DNA from: Nitrosomonadales bacterium
GTDB lineage: Bacteria > Pseudomonadota > Gammaproteobacteria > Burkholderiales > Gallionellaceae
Direction of reading: 5' to 3'
DNA length: 64,000 nucleotides
Assembly (NCBI GenBank): GCA_016218415.1
Contig: JACRED010000032.1
Coordinates: 57,502-121,501 of the forward strand
The translations under genes were made by a program, and so were the position numbers. Under the pieces are notes generated by a model, which was not told the origin of the DNA, searched no databases, and worked only from the letters and a program-made list of their open reading frames with translations. Every line of letters begins with the position of its first letter. Positions within the stretch are counted from its first letter, which is position 1. Positions 35,837-44,427 of the stretch are shown in pieces.

Positions 35837-37528
35837 CTAAGCCTCTTGTTTTTCGACAGGGGCTGTATTTAAAGCTTTGGGCAGGACACTGGACATTGGC
35901 GGGAATTGCCTGAGTTCGGGCCGCAGTTTATTGCCCAGGTATTTGTATACCAGCAGCGCATGGTCACGGTAATACGCAACCAGATTGGAATGGGGATGAA
36001 ATGGCCTGAAGAATGGCAAAGCCCTCACAAAATTCTGCCACGACTCGTCCATCGTGACCCCGCTTGAACAACGGTAAGCCAACTGCTCTCCCAATGGAGT
36101 GTTACCCTGGACCCAGGTTTGCACAATGCCGAATTTCTCCGGGTTCTTGGCAATGGGCGCCCCGGCATCAAGGCCGAAAGGCCCGCTGTTGATGGCGTAG
36201 ATATAATCCCTGTTGTCATTCAGGAAGTTGAGGGTATCGGCGAATTCCTGGTGGGTTTCCGTCGGAAAACCGCAAATAACGAAAACATGGTTCGCTATTC
36301 CGGCTGCGTGCGCATTTTTCATGACTTCCGCGACCTCGTTGACTTCTGTCCCCTTGCCCATCAAGTCAAGAATGCGTTGATTGCCGCTCTCCAGCCCCCA
36401 CAATAAAAACTTGCATCCGGATTCGGCAATTTCCTTCAGCACCTTCGGAGTGAAAGTCCGGTTGGGTTTCGAATATGCATAATAAGTAATGTCCAATCCC
36501 GAATTCTTGATAGCCTCTGCCAGGCGAACAAACTGCCCCGGGGCGATCATTTCATCAACGAAGGCAAAATTACGGAGCCCCTTATCCACAAAGTGCTGAA
36601 GCACTTCAATTATCGCGTCCAATGATCGCACCCGATACGTATCCCCGGCGGAAAAATAGTGTACGCAGAAAGTGCACTTCCGCCAGTAGCAACCGCGGGA
36701 AAGCAGAAGCGGAATGATAGGCTCGGGTGAATAGTAGGCATTCACATCAAGGCCGCCAAAATCGGGAATCCCGAATTGATCGACATCTTTCTGGAATATC
36801 GGCGGTTCTTTCACGACCTGGCCGGATTCCCAATACACCGCCCCGGCTATGCCCTTGGGATTTCCATCGCTGCTCAACAGCTTCTTGAGCGCTTCTTCAC
36901 CATCTCCGGACACAATCACGTCCGCGGCTTCGGGATACCATTTCATAAAATGTTCCGCGCCATCTATCAGGCAACTCCCACCCATGAAAACTTTCAGCAT
37001 GGCCTGTTGGCGCAGGAATCTTCCCAGTGCGGCCCCGACGGGAAGCTGCTCGGAAAAGATCATGGATATACCAACGCAACTTGGCTTCAATGCCAGTATC
37101 TGCGCGATGCAGTCCCTGAGCAGCGGTGAAAGCTGTTGAGTGCGTTCCCATTCCGCGCAATCCGCGCTTAACATTTTGGTTGCAAACTCGATGAATCTGG
37201 AGAATACGCCACCACACTGTTCATATACATCCGGTCGGCTCAGCAGAATGTCGTTATCCACCCCCCGCATAACCTTGGCGGCCTGGAGCAATTGCTCTTT
37301 GGTACAAGCAAGTTTGGCATAGACCTCGTCGCTCAGATTGCCAGTCCCCGATTCTATGCCGGACAGAATCTTGTCAAGAAACGACAAATTCAAATCCAGC
37401 AATTTGACATCCCACTCCGGCAGTTGTCGCTCGACATAGCCCTTCAACATCGCGATCCCAAGCGGAGGTGATGTTGATATGGTTAGAGGTGGAAAAACCA
37501 GGACCAGTGTTTTCTTAGCAGTTTTCAT
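35837..37528 (-). CDS. B12-binding-type radical SAM protein with CX4CX2C cluster motif
   Basis: 563 residues from ATG 37528 (AAGGAA upstream). The N-terminus (LVLVFPPLTISTSPPLGIAM) and the segment around SCVGISMIF...VFMGGSCLIDG fit a cobalamin-binding-like Rossmann domain. The radical SAM core starts at SRGCYWRKCTFCVHYFSAG near residue 270, where the cysteines are spaced CX4CX2C instead of the common CX3CX2C. Later motifs LRNFAFVDEMIAPGQ and CKFLLWGLESGNQRIL are normal for the superfamily. The gene is isolated and the reaction is unknown. Confidence 0.85.
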   Translation of the reverse strand: MKTAKKTLVLVFPPLTISTSPPLGIAMLKGYVERQLPEWDVKLLDLNLSFLDKILSGIESGTGNLSDEVYAKLACTKEQLLQAAKVMRGVDNDILLSRPDVYEQCGGVFSRFIEFATKMLSADCAEWERTQQLSPLLRDCIAQILALKPSCVGISMIFSEQLPVGAALGRFLRQQAMLKVFMGGSCLIDGAEHFMKWYPEAADVIVSGDGEEALKKLLSSDGNPKGIAGAVYWESGQVVKEPPIFQKDVDQFGIPDFGGLDVNAYYSPEPIIPLLLSRGCYWRKCTFCVHYFSAGDTYRVRSLDAIIEVLQHFVDKGLRNFAFVDEMIAPGQFVRLAEAIKNSGLDITYYAYSKPNRTFTPKVLKEIAESGCKFLLWGLESGNQRILDLMGKGTEVNEVAEVMKNAHAAGIANHVFVICGFPTETHQEFADTLNFLNDNRDYIYAINSGPFGLDAGAPIAKNPEKFGIVQTWVQGNTPLGEQLAYRCSSGVTMDESWQNFVRALPFFRPFHPHSNLVAYYRDHALLVYKYLGNKLRPELRQFPPMSSVLPKALNTAPVEKQEA

Positions 37529-37995
37529 GCAATTTCCTTGACTAAACAACCACAGACTCAAGCCCGTGTGTTTGAATATGAACCGGTTACGCGGCGTACT
37601 GAACTACGCGTCTCAATCGGGTTCCATCTTGAAATCATTACAAGTTTTAGGGTAATAGTGATGTAACCACTCAGTAGTAAGATACCTTGGAAACCCTGAA
37701 AAGTGAAGTTATTTGCAATATCACACATCCCATCACTAACAGAGTTTGAAAGCGCCGAGCAAAATTAATTCCAAGCGTAACTGCAAAATAAAAAGTCAAA
37801 CTTAATCAGCTGCTTGCTTTCACCTTGAGCGAATACCCCAAACAGAATTTGTCGATTAATCCGAGCATGTCGAGTCGATAACATCGAGCCGCCAAGTTTC
37901 GCCATGCATCCAAAGAAGTTCTTCGCGCCGCATTGCATCAAGTTATCATAAGAACTGCATTGGCAACGCAATAATTCTCACGAGGGTGAATAGAT
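37529..37995. other. AT-rich intergenic region
   Basis: 467 bases with markedly lower GC than the surroundings. A 68-codon minus-strand frame at 37765-37971 has no recognisable homology or ribosome site. The stretch must carry promoters for the divergent radical SAM and lipoprotein genes. No clear repeat was seen. Confidence 0.35.
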
Positions 37996-39018
37996 ATGCA
38001 GCGGACTTTTTGTGCATTGTCGTTGTTAATGTTGTTGTGTCTGACCGGCTGCTCTACGACCCCCAATGATCCCGCCCTGCTCACCTACGACCAATCCCAA
38101 CTTCCTCCTCCCGACATCAGTCTGAGCATCCCCGGTCTCGGCCCCTGCACGGACAACCCGGACCGCACGCTGCATCTCAATTCGCAGCAGCCTGTCACCG
38201 TCATGGTTCATGGTTGCCATGGCTCGACGGGACGTTTCCGCGCGCTGGCAGAAGTTATGGCGTTTCATGGCCAGCAAACGGCTTGTTTCACTTACGATGA
38301 TCGCGACAGCCTGATGGTGAGTTCCGGCCAATTGGCGAACTCGCTCGATACGCTATCCGCGCAACTGGACAACAAGGAGATCACGGTCGTCGGACATAGC
38401 CAGGGCGCGTTGATCGCGCGCAAGGCACTGGTTACGGACCGGCCAAATCCGGTGCAGGACAAGAAAATGAATCTGCGCCTCGTGACAATATCCGGCCCTT
38501 TTTCCGGGATCGCTTCGGCGGAACAGTGCGGATCGCCCACCCCGTTCATGATGGCATTGACGCTGGGATTGGTCAGGCCACTATGCAAGGTCGTGAGCGG
38601 CGACAAGTGGTTTGAGATCACCTCAGCCTCGGACTTTATCCGGCAGCCGGGCGAGTTGCTCGGCCAGGTGCGGACGCATCTGAAGATTGACACTGACGAA
38701 CGCGGCACTTGCCGCCGCTTCAACGATGCCGGCACCTGCGTGGAGAGTGACTATGTGTTCAGCCTGGATGAGCAGAACCAGAAGCCGGTCGACGAGGCCG
38801 CCGTTCTGAAGAAAGTCGAAATCAAAGCGGGCCACGTGGAGATCGTCGGGGATTATCGCGTTGTCCCGGTGAAGCTGATCTCGCTGTTCCAGCAATACGG
38901 CATCCTGAATCCGACTGAGGCGGACCGCAGCGCAGCATTCAACCGGCTGCTGGTAAAACTATATCTGGCCGATGTATCGAACACAACGCAGGCTGCAACT
39001 CTTGATGTGAAGCGCTGA
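37996..39018 (+). CDS. Lipoprotein of the alpha/beta-hydrolase (esterase/lipase) fold
   Basis: 340 residues. The N-terminal signal ends in the lipobox LTGC (Cys19), so it should be lipid-anchored in the cell envelope. MVHGCHGSTGRFRALAEVM supplies the oxyanion region and VVGHSQGALIARK the nucleophile-elbow serine. FSGIASAEQCG follows, as in lipases of this kind. Substrate unknown. It is the first gene of a plus-strand run. Confidence 0.8.
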   Translation: MQRTFCALSLLMLLCLTGCSTTPNDPALLTYDQSQLPPPDISLSIPGLGPCTDNPDRTLHLNSQQPVTVMVHGCHGSTGRFRALAEVMAFHGQQTACFTYDDRDSLMVSSGQLANSLDTLSAQLDNKEITVVGHSQGALIARKALVTDRPNPVQDKKMNLRLVTISGPFSGIASAEQCGSPTPFMMALTLGLVRPLCKVVSGDKWFEITSASDFIRQPGELLGQVRTHLKIDTDERGTCRRFNDAGTCVESDYVFSLDEQNQKPVDEAAVLKKVEIKAGHVEIVGDYRVVPVKLISLFQQYGILNPTEADRSAAFNRLLVKLYLADVSNTTQAATLDVKR

Positions 39019-39158
39019 GATGCTTGTCTGAGCGCGACATCACCAGCGATCCCGGACAGGTTGTAATTGGCGACAACAGTGCTATATTGAAACGGGCTGC
39101 AGGCAAATCCGGGCAGCCTGTTCGATCGAAAGCAATCTTTTTCCAAGGAGGATACGCG

Positions 39159-39551
39159 ATGAACTTTCCCAGAATAGCATTACCCATCATCCTTTCCCTG
39201 TTGCTGCTCGCCATTCCCGGCTTGTCAGCAGCGGAGGATAATGCGAGTGCCGCAACGCGCACCATGGCTGAAATCCTGATCGGCCTGCATCATTATCCCA
39301 GCGATGCCGACAAGGACAAGTTGAAAATGCTGGCTGCAGATGTCACGACTTCCGCCCATGAAAAAACCATTGCGCAGGCGCTGTTGAATCTTAAACACAA
39401 GCCCGCCGACGCGGACAAACCCAGGCTGGAAGCGATTACAAAAGATGCTGCCGCTCCCGCTGCAGTGAAGAGTCTGGCGGGCATCCTGTTAAGCCTGAAC
39501 CATCAGCCGACCGACGCTGATACCGCAGAGTTGAAGCGAATCGCCAAGTAG
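39159..39551 (+). CDS. Secreted protein of three internal repeats
   Basis: 130 residues with a signal peptide (ending GLSAAED). The mature protein is three imperfect repeats of about 36 residues, each ending in a variant of LLNLKHKPADADKPRLEAI: LIGLHHYPSDADKDKLKML, LLNLKHKPADADKPRLEAI and LLSLNHQPTDADTAELKRI. AAGGAGG precedes the ATG. I do not recognise the family. Each unit appears to be a helical pair with a conserved H.P.DAD turn. Confidence 0.72.
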   Translation: MNFPRIALPIILSLLLLAIPGLSAAEDNASAATRTMAEILIGLHHYPSDADKDKLKMLAADVTTSAHEKTIAQALLNLKHKPADADKPRLEAITKDAAAPAAVKSLAGILLSLNHQPTDADTAELKRIAK

Positions 39552-39557
39552 CTCAGG

Positions 39558-39588
39558 GCGGCGCAATGTCCCGCGGACATTGCGCCGC
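39558..39588. terminator. Strong hairpin after the repeat protein gene
   Basis: A perfect 14-bp stem (GCGGCGCAATGTCC pairing with GGACATTGCGCCGC) with a 3-base loop begins 6 bases after the stop. There is no T-run, so it may act as a weak terminator or mRNA end stabiliser. Confidence 0.5.
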
Positions 39589-39745
39589 ATGGACTGGGAA
39601 ATTGAGGCCAATCGCCCGTGCGGGTTATCCTTAGCAGCACAGCCAGGCTAGCGCCTGACCCCACATACAGCGCTGGATTGCTTGACAAGCCTCGCACACA
39701 CTTCTACTTTGCCGGCTGCCTGATCTCGCTGCGAAAGGATGCATC

Positions 39746-40162
39746 ATGTCCAGACAAATCTATGTGAATCTGCCCGTCAAGGACCTCAACAGATCGGTCG
39801 CATTCTTTACGCAGCTCGGCTTCACCTTCAATCCCCGGTTCACCGATGGCAACGCCACGTGCATGATCGTGGCCGAGGGTATTTTCGTCATGCTGCTGGT
39901 GGAGAAGTTCTTTCTGGACTTTACCTCGAAATCGATTTGCGATGCCAGAAAAAGTGCTGAAGTGATGCTGGCCTTGTCCTGCGAGAACCGCGCCGAAGTG
40001 GACGAGCTGGTGCGCAAGGCGCTTGCAGCTGGCGGCACCGTCCCGCGACCGCCGCAGGATCTCGGCTTTATGTACGCGCTCGACTTCAAGGATCCGGATG
40101 GCCATATCCGGTCGCCGTTCTATATGGAACCGGGCGGCGCACCCCAGGAAGAAAAAGCATGA
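39746..40162 (+). CDS. VOC family protein
   Basis: 138 residues of the glyoxalase/bleomycin-resistance/dioxygenase superfamily: IYVNLPVKDLNRSVAFFTQLGFTF at the N-terminus and YALDFKDPDGHIRSPFY near the C-terminus. A metal-dependent or ligand-binding function is likely but the substrate is unknown. Its stop overlaps the next VOC gene (ATGA). Confidence 0.9.
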   Translation: MSRQIYVNLPVKDLNRSVAFFTQLGFTFNPRFTDGNATCMIVAEGIFVMLLVEKFFLDFTSKSICDARKSAEVMLALSCENRAEVDELVRKALAAGGTVPRPPQDLGFMYALDFKDPDGHIRSPFYMEPGGAPQEEKA

Positions 40163-40581
40163 AACCGCGCATCACTGTCATCACCCTCGGCGTGGACGAT
40201 CTGGAAAGGTCGCTCGCGTTTTACCGCGACGGCCTTGGCCTGCCGACTCAGGGCATCATCGGCAGGGAGTTCGAGCACGGCGCGGTTGCGTTCTTTGATT
40301 TGAGTGCGGGCATCAAGCTTGCGGTCTGGCCGCGCACCAGCCTCGCGCGCGACACCGGTATCGCTATAGGACAACCGAACGCGACCGAATTCACCATCGG
40401 GCACAATGTAGCTTCGAAGCAGGAAGTCGATGCGGTCATGGAGCAGGCAAGGCTGGCAGGCGCGGTGATCGTCAAACCCGCGCGGCCAACGTTCTGGGGC
40501 GGTTATGCCGGATATTTTCAGGACCCGGACCAGCATCTGTGGGAAGTGGTGTGGAATCCGCAATTCGATATTCGTGAGTAG
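40159..40581 (+). CDS. VOC family protein
   Basis: 140 residues, with ITVITLGVDDLERSLAFYRDGLG at the N-terminus and GYAGYFQDPDQHLWEVVWNP at the C-terminus, both glyoxalase-fold hallmarks. Translationally coupled to the preceding VOC gene by ATGA. Substrate unknown. Confidence 0.92.
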   Translation: MKPRITVITLGVDDLERSLAFYRDGLGLPTQGIIGREFEHGAVAFFDLSAGIKLAVWPRTSLARDTGIAIGQPNATEFTIGHNVASKQEVDAVMEQARLAGAVIVKPARPTFWGGYAGYFQDPDQHLWEVVWNPQFDIRE

Positions 40582-40609
40582 CCGCACTATTTGGATCAAG
40601 GACACCATC

Positions 40610-41137
40610 ATGCTCAAACTCATCGCCATTCTCATCATCGTCGTCATCACGGCCATTCTCGTTCTGGCTAGACTGAAGCCGAGCACTTTCCGCGTCGAAC
40701 GCTCTGCCATCATCCATGCCTCACCCGACAAGGTATTTGCGTACATCAACGACTTCCAGAAATGGAAAGCATGGTCTGCCTGGGAAAAAAAGGATGTGAA
40801 CATGAAGACGACCTACAGCGGCCCGCCCAGCGGCAAGGGCGCAGTGTACGAATGGAACGGCAACCGCAATGTGGGCAGTGGCAAGCTGGAAATTGTCGAA
40901 TCCAGCGCACCCAGCACAGTGATCATCAAACTGGATTTCATCACGCCTTTCGAAGGGCACAATCAGGCGACCTTCACCCTGCAACCCGTGCCAGAAGGCA
41001 CTAAGATCGTTTGGGTGATGGACGGGCCGATGGCATTCATCCCCAAGGTGTTCAGCCTGTTCATCAGCATGGACCACATGATAGGCAAGGATTTCGAGGA
41101 TAGTCTGGAGAGTTTGAAAGCAGTCGCCGAGAAATAA
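40610..41137 (+). CDS. SRPBCC family protein with N-terminal membrane helix
   Basis: 175 residues from ATG 40610. An N-terminal hydrophobic segment (MLKLIAILIIVVITAILVLA) anchors a START-like domain: VERSAIIHASPDKVFAYIND, WSAWEKKD and later GMNGP-type helix FEDSLESLK. A longer frame upstream overlaps the VOC gene and is not needed. Such proteins bind hydrophobic ligands or act as polyketide-cyclase-like enzymes. Confidence 0.88.
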   Translation: MLKLIAILIIVVITAILVLARLKPSTFRVERSAIIHASPDKVFAYINDFQKWKAWSAWEKKDVNMKTTYSGPPSGKGAVYEWNGNRNVGSGKLEIVESSAPSTVIIKLDFITPFEGHNQATFTLQPVPEGTKIVWVMDGPMAFIPKVFSLFISMDHMIGKDFEDSLESLKAVAEK

Positions 41138-41163
41138 CCGACTTTTCAACTGGAGGACACATC

Positions 41164-41649
41164 ATGCAAAAGATCACCCCGTTCCTGTGGCTCAACGATC
41201 AGGCCGAGGAAGCCGCGAATTTCTATGTCTCTGTTTTCAAAAATTCAAAAGTGCTGAACATGGAGCGTTACGGGCCGGAGGCCGCCGAGGCTTCCGGCAG
41301 GCCGGAGGACTCGCTGATGACGGCGAGCTTCCTGCTCGACGGTCAGGAGTTCGTGGCGCTGAACGGCGGCCCGGTGTTCAAGATTTCGCCCGCCATCTCT
41401 TTCGTCGTGAACTGCGAGACGCAGGCCGAAGTCGATGAATACTGGCAGAAGCTCACCGCAGGCGGGGAGGAAGTCCAGTGCGGCTGGCTGACTGACAAGT
41501 TCGGCGTTTCCTGGCAGATCGTTCCCGCTCAACTCGGCAAGTTGCTGGGCGACCTGGACAAGGTTAAAGCCGGCAGAGTGTGGCAAGCGATGTTGCAGAT
41601 GAAGAAGATCGACATCGCGGGTTTGCAACGGGCATACGATCAGAGCTGA
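41164..41649 (+). CDS. VOC family protein, PhnB type
   Basis: 161 residues. QKITPFLWLNDQAEEAANFY, SLMTASFLLDGQEFVALNGG and CGWLTDKFGVSWQIVP are those of the PhnB/3-demethylubiquinone methyltransferase-like VOC branch. TGGAGG precedes the start. Not a true methyltransferase; function unknown. Confidence 0.92.
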   Translation: MQKITPFLWLNDQAEEAANFYVSVFKNSKVLNMERYGPEAAEASGRPEDSLMTASFLLDGQEFVALNGGPVFKISPAISFVVNCETQAEVDEYWQKLTAGGEEVQCGWLTDKFGVSWQIVPAQLGKLLGDLDKVKAGRVWQAMLQMKKIDIAGLQRAYDQS

Positions 41650-41670
41650 GCAAATCCGGCGGGCAAATCC

Positions 41671-42513
41671 TTGGACTCGATCATAAACATGCTGGGAGGC
41701 GGCGACCGGCGCTCCATCGGCAGGTCGAACGAAGCCGTGGCCCTGGTGCTGAACAAGCCCGAGCTTTTCGCAGCACTGATCTCCGGCATCGCGCTGGACG
41801 ATCCGCTGGTACGCATGAGGTGTGCCGATGCCGCAGAAAAGATCACCGCCCTGCATCCCGAATATCTGCGCCCGCACAAGCGCACTCTGATTGAAGAATT
41901 GAGCCAGATCGAACAGAAGGAAGTGCGCTGGCATATCGCCGCGATGCTGGCACGACTGCAACTCACGACGCAGGAGCAGCAGCGCGTGGTGGAGATACTG
42001 CTGTCCTGGACCAACGACCGCAGCAGCATAGTCAAGACACTCGCGATGCAGGCGCTTGCCGACCTGGCCATGCGCGATGAAAAACTGAAGCCGCTGGTGC
42101 GACGGCATATCTGGGAACTCTGCGTCATCGGCACCCCGGCGATGCGCGCACGAGGAAAACATCTGCTCGCGGCACTCACCGGCACGGGGAAAATTTCAGG
42201 CGAACGGCGCGTGAGTCCTGAAATCACCGCACAGCCAGACAAGCTGGAGGATATTCCCAACATCGGCAAATCCATCGCATCCGACCTGCGCTCGCTCGGC
42301 ATCCTGAATCCGCAACAGCTCGCCACGCGCGATCCGCTGAAAACTTACCTGGCCTTGTCTGACAGCATGGGTCATCGCCACGATCCCTGCGTGCTTTACA
42401 CCCTGATGGCAGCCCGGCATTATCTGGAGAGCGGTGAGTCCATCCCCTGGTGGGAATTCACCGGACAGGGAAAGGAGCTGCTCGCCGCGCATCCAAAAAA
42501 TAACCGGAAATAA
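41671..42513 (+). CDS. HEAT-like repeat protein fused to a Cdd1 helix-hairpin-helix domain
   Basis: 280 residues. Residues about 15-170 are paired helices resembling HEAT repeats (PLVRMRCADAAEKI, EVRWHIAAMLARL, SIVKTLAMQALADL). From about 188, LEDIPNIGKSIASDLRSLGI and DPCVLYTLMAARHYLESGE form the helix-hairpin-helix Cdd1 (pathogenicity locus/mitomycin-resistance-like) domain, usually found as a free protein of about 90 residues. The start is uncertain: TTG 41671 or ATG 41689, neither with a good ribosome site. Confidence 0.78.
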   Translation: MDSIINMLGGGDRRSIGRSNEAVALVLNKPELFAALISGIALDDPLVRMRCADAAEKITALHPEYLRPHKRTLIEELSQIEQKEVRWHIAAMLARLQLTTQEQQRVVEILLSWTNDRSSIVKTLAMQALADLAMRDEKLKPLVRRHIWELCVIGTPAMRARGKHLLAALTGTGKISGERRVSPEITAQPDKLEDIPNIGKSIASDLRSLGILNPQQLATRDPLKTYLALSDSMGHRHDPCVLYTLMAARHYLESGESIPWWEFTGQGKELLAAHPKNNRK

Positions 42514-42531
42514 TTCACAGGAGGGCACATC

Positions 42532-43206
42532 ATGTTCACCCAAGCGACTTTAAAATTCCTGGACGAGCTGGAGAACAATAACAACAGGGCATGGTTCGAG
42601 GACAACAAACCGCGTTATGAATCGCTGGTGCGCGAGCCTGCCCTTGAATTCATCGGGGCGATGGATCCCGTACTGAAAACCTTCGCCCCGCACTTCCGCG
42701 CGGAACCCCGCAAGGTCGGCGGCTCGCTGATGCGCGTGTTTCGCGATACGCGTTTCTCGCGCGACAAGACACCGTACAAAACCAACATCGGCATCCAGTT
42801 CCGGCACGAGCTGGGCAAGGACGTACACGCGCCCGGCTTCTATGTGCATGTCGCCACGGACGAGTGCTTCTTCGGTGTGGGCTGCTGGCATCCGGATCCG
42901 GATGCGCTGGGAAAGTTGCGCGACTTCGTTGCGAATAAACCGGAGAAATGGTTCGCCGCGCGCGACGATAAAAAATTCGCCGCACAGTGGACACTATCGG
43001 GCGACAGCCTGACCCGTCCGCCGCGCGGCTACGATGCCAATCATCCGGCAATAGCGGATATCAAGCGCAAGGACTTCGTCGCCCTCGCACCCTTGTCTAT
43101 CAAGGAAATCACCGGAACTGGTCTGGTCAAACTGGCCGGCAAACGCTTTGCGGAAACGGCGCCGCTCATGAAATTCCTGTGCGAGGCGCTGAAAGTTTCC
43201 TACTGA
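42532..43206 (+). CDS. DUF2461 family protein
   Basis: 224 residues. LKFLDELENNNNRAWFEDNK at the start, RVFRDTRFSRDKTPYKTNIG in the middle and GLVKLAGKRFAETAPLMKFL at the end define the DUF2461 (TIGR02453) family. AGGAGGG lies before the ATG. Biochemical role unknown; it belongs to the run of small stand-alone soluble proteins. Confidence 0.92.
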   Translation: MFTQATLKFLDELENNNNRAWFEDNKPRYESLVREPALEFIGAMDPVLKTFAPHFRAEPRKVGGSLMRVFRDTRFSRDKTPYKTNIGIQFRHELGKDVHAPGFYVHVATDECFFGVGCWHPDPDALGKLRDFVANKPEKWFAARDDKKFAAQWTLSGDSLTRPPRGYDANHPAIADIKRKDFVALAPLSIKEITGTGLVKLAGKRFAETAPLMKFLCEALKVSY

Positions 43207-43225
43207 ACAACTACGGAGGTGTGCG

Positions 43226-43597
43226 ATGACAAACAATCCCGTCAACTGGTTCGAGATTTATGTGCAGGACATGGCGCGCGCAAAGCGCTTTTACGAATCT
43301 GTCTTGCAGACCAAACTCGAAAAGCTCGACAGCGGCGACCTGGAGATGTGGGGTTTCCCGATGGATATGGGCCGCTTCGGCGCTTCCGGCTCCCTGGTCA
43401 GAATCGAAGGCGCCCCTTCGGGCGGGAATAGCACACTGGTCTATTTCAGTTGCGCCGATTGCGCAGTCGGGGAGGAGCGCATCCGCGCGGCGGGCGGGCA
43501 GATACACAAAACGAAATTCCCCATCGGCAAGTACGGCTTCATCGTCCTGGCGACGGACACCGAAGGCAACATGTTCGGCTTGCATTCGATGCAATAG
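43226..43597 (+). CDS. VOC family protein
   Basis: 123 residues with NPVNWFEIYVQDMARAKRFY at the N-terminus and GFIVLATDTEGNMFGLHSMQ at the end, typical of short single-domain VOC proteins. CGGAGG precedes the start. Last gene of the plus-strand run, convergent with livF. Confidence 0.92.
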   Translation: MTNNPVNWFEIYVQDMARAKRFYESVLQTKLEKLDSGDLEMWGFPMDMGRFGASGSLVRIEGAPSGGNSTLVYFSCADCAVGEERIRAAGGQIHKTKFPIGKYGFIVLATDTEGNMFGLHSMQ

Positions 43598-43674
43598 TCC
43601 GGCCAGCCGCATCATTAACCGGAATTTCCACCCGCATGATGTCGGTCGCATGGCATCATGCCATGCCGCCCGCA

Positions 43675-44427
43675 CTAACTCCCCAGATACGCGCGCTGCA
43701 CCGCATCGCTGCCCAGCAGTTCGCCGGCTGCGCCCGACAGCGTGATAGACCCGCTTTCCATCACATAGCCGCGCTGGGCGGCCTGCAGCGCGAGCCTGGC
43801 ATTCTGCTCGACCAGCAGAATGCTCATGCCCTGTGCCGCGATGTCGCGTATCGTCTCGAAGATCTTCTGCACCATCAGCGGTGCGAGTCCCATGCTGGGC
43901 TCATCCAGCATCAGCAGGCGTGGGCGGCTCATCAGCGCGCGCGCCATCGCGACCATCTGTTGCTCGCCGCCGGAGAGGGTTCCGGCCAACTGGCCACGAC
44001 GCTCGGCGAGGCGCGGAAAGAGTTCGTACATGCGCGCAAGGTCTGATGCGATTTCATGCTGGTCATTGCGGCTGTATGCGCCCATCTGCAGGTTCTCATG
44101 CACGGTGAGGCGCGCGAATACGCCGCGACCCTCCGGCACCAACGCGATGCCCATAGACACGCGCTGATGCGCCTCAATATTGTGCAAGCTTTTACCGTCG
44201 TAGTGGATCTGTCCGCTGGAAAGAGGCAGCAAGCCCGCCAGCGTCTTCAGCGTGGTGGTCTTGCCCGCGCCGTTGCTGCCGATCAGCGCGACCAGTTCGC
44301 CGGGAGCGATGTGCAGGTCTATACCTTTGACGGCCTGGATGCCGCCGTAGGCAACTTGGAGGGAGCGGACTTCAAGTAGGGGCACGGCGCGCCGTGCCCC
44401 TACCGGAGAAACCGTGCCCCTACTCAT
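43675..44427 (-). CDS. livF: Branched-chain amino acid ABC transporter ATPase LivF
   Basis: About 250 residues. Walker A GSNGAGKTT, signature LSGGEQQMVAMARAL and Walker B LLMLDEPSMGLAP mark one of the two LivFG ATPases of hydrophobic amino-acid uptake systems. The start is ambiguous: ATG 44427 (GGGAG upstream, overlapping the livG stop) reads through a palindromic repeat and gives a foreign-looking N-terminus RGTVSPVGARRA, whereas GTG 44385 starts directly at the conserved PLLEVRSL. Confidence 0.93.
   Translation of the reverse strand: MSRGTVSPVGARRAVPLLEVRSLQVAYGGIQAVKGIDLHIAPGELVALIGSNGAGKTTTLKTLAGLLPLSSGQIHYDGKSLHNIEAHQRVSMGIALVPEGRGVFARLTVHENLQMGAYSRNDQHEIASDLARMYELFPRLAERRGQLAGTLSGGEQQMVAMARALMSRPRLLMLDEPSMGLAPLMVQKIFETIRDIAAQGMSILLVEQNARLALQAAQRGYVMESGSITLSGAAGELLGSDAVQRAYLGS
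44376..44403. repeat. 28-base perfect palindrome inside livF 5' coding region
   Basis: GTAGGGGCACGGCG is followed by its exact reverse complement. A further half copy (CCGTGCCCCTAC) lies at about 44412-44423 over the livG stop. This looks like a dispersed palindromic element inserted at the livG-livF junction. Confidence 0.8.

Noticed and set aside
37765..37971. A 68-codon minus-strand frame in the AT-rich gap
   Set aside because: No ribosome site, signal or known motif; chance opening in AT-rich DNA.
39746..43597. The VOC/SRPBCC/DUF2461 gene run as a possible new pathway
   Set aside because: All members are small, widely spread stand-alone families without a shared substrate clue; same-strand clustering alone is weak evidence.
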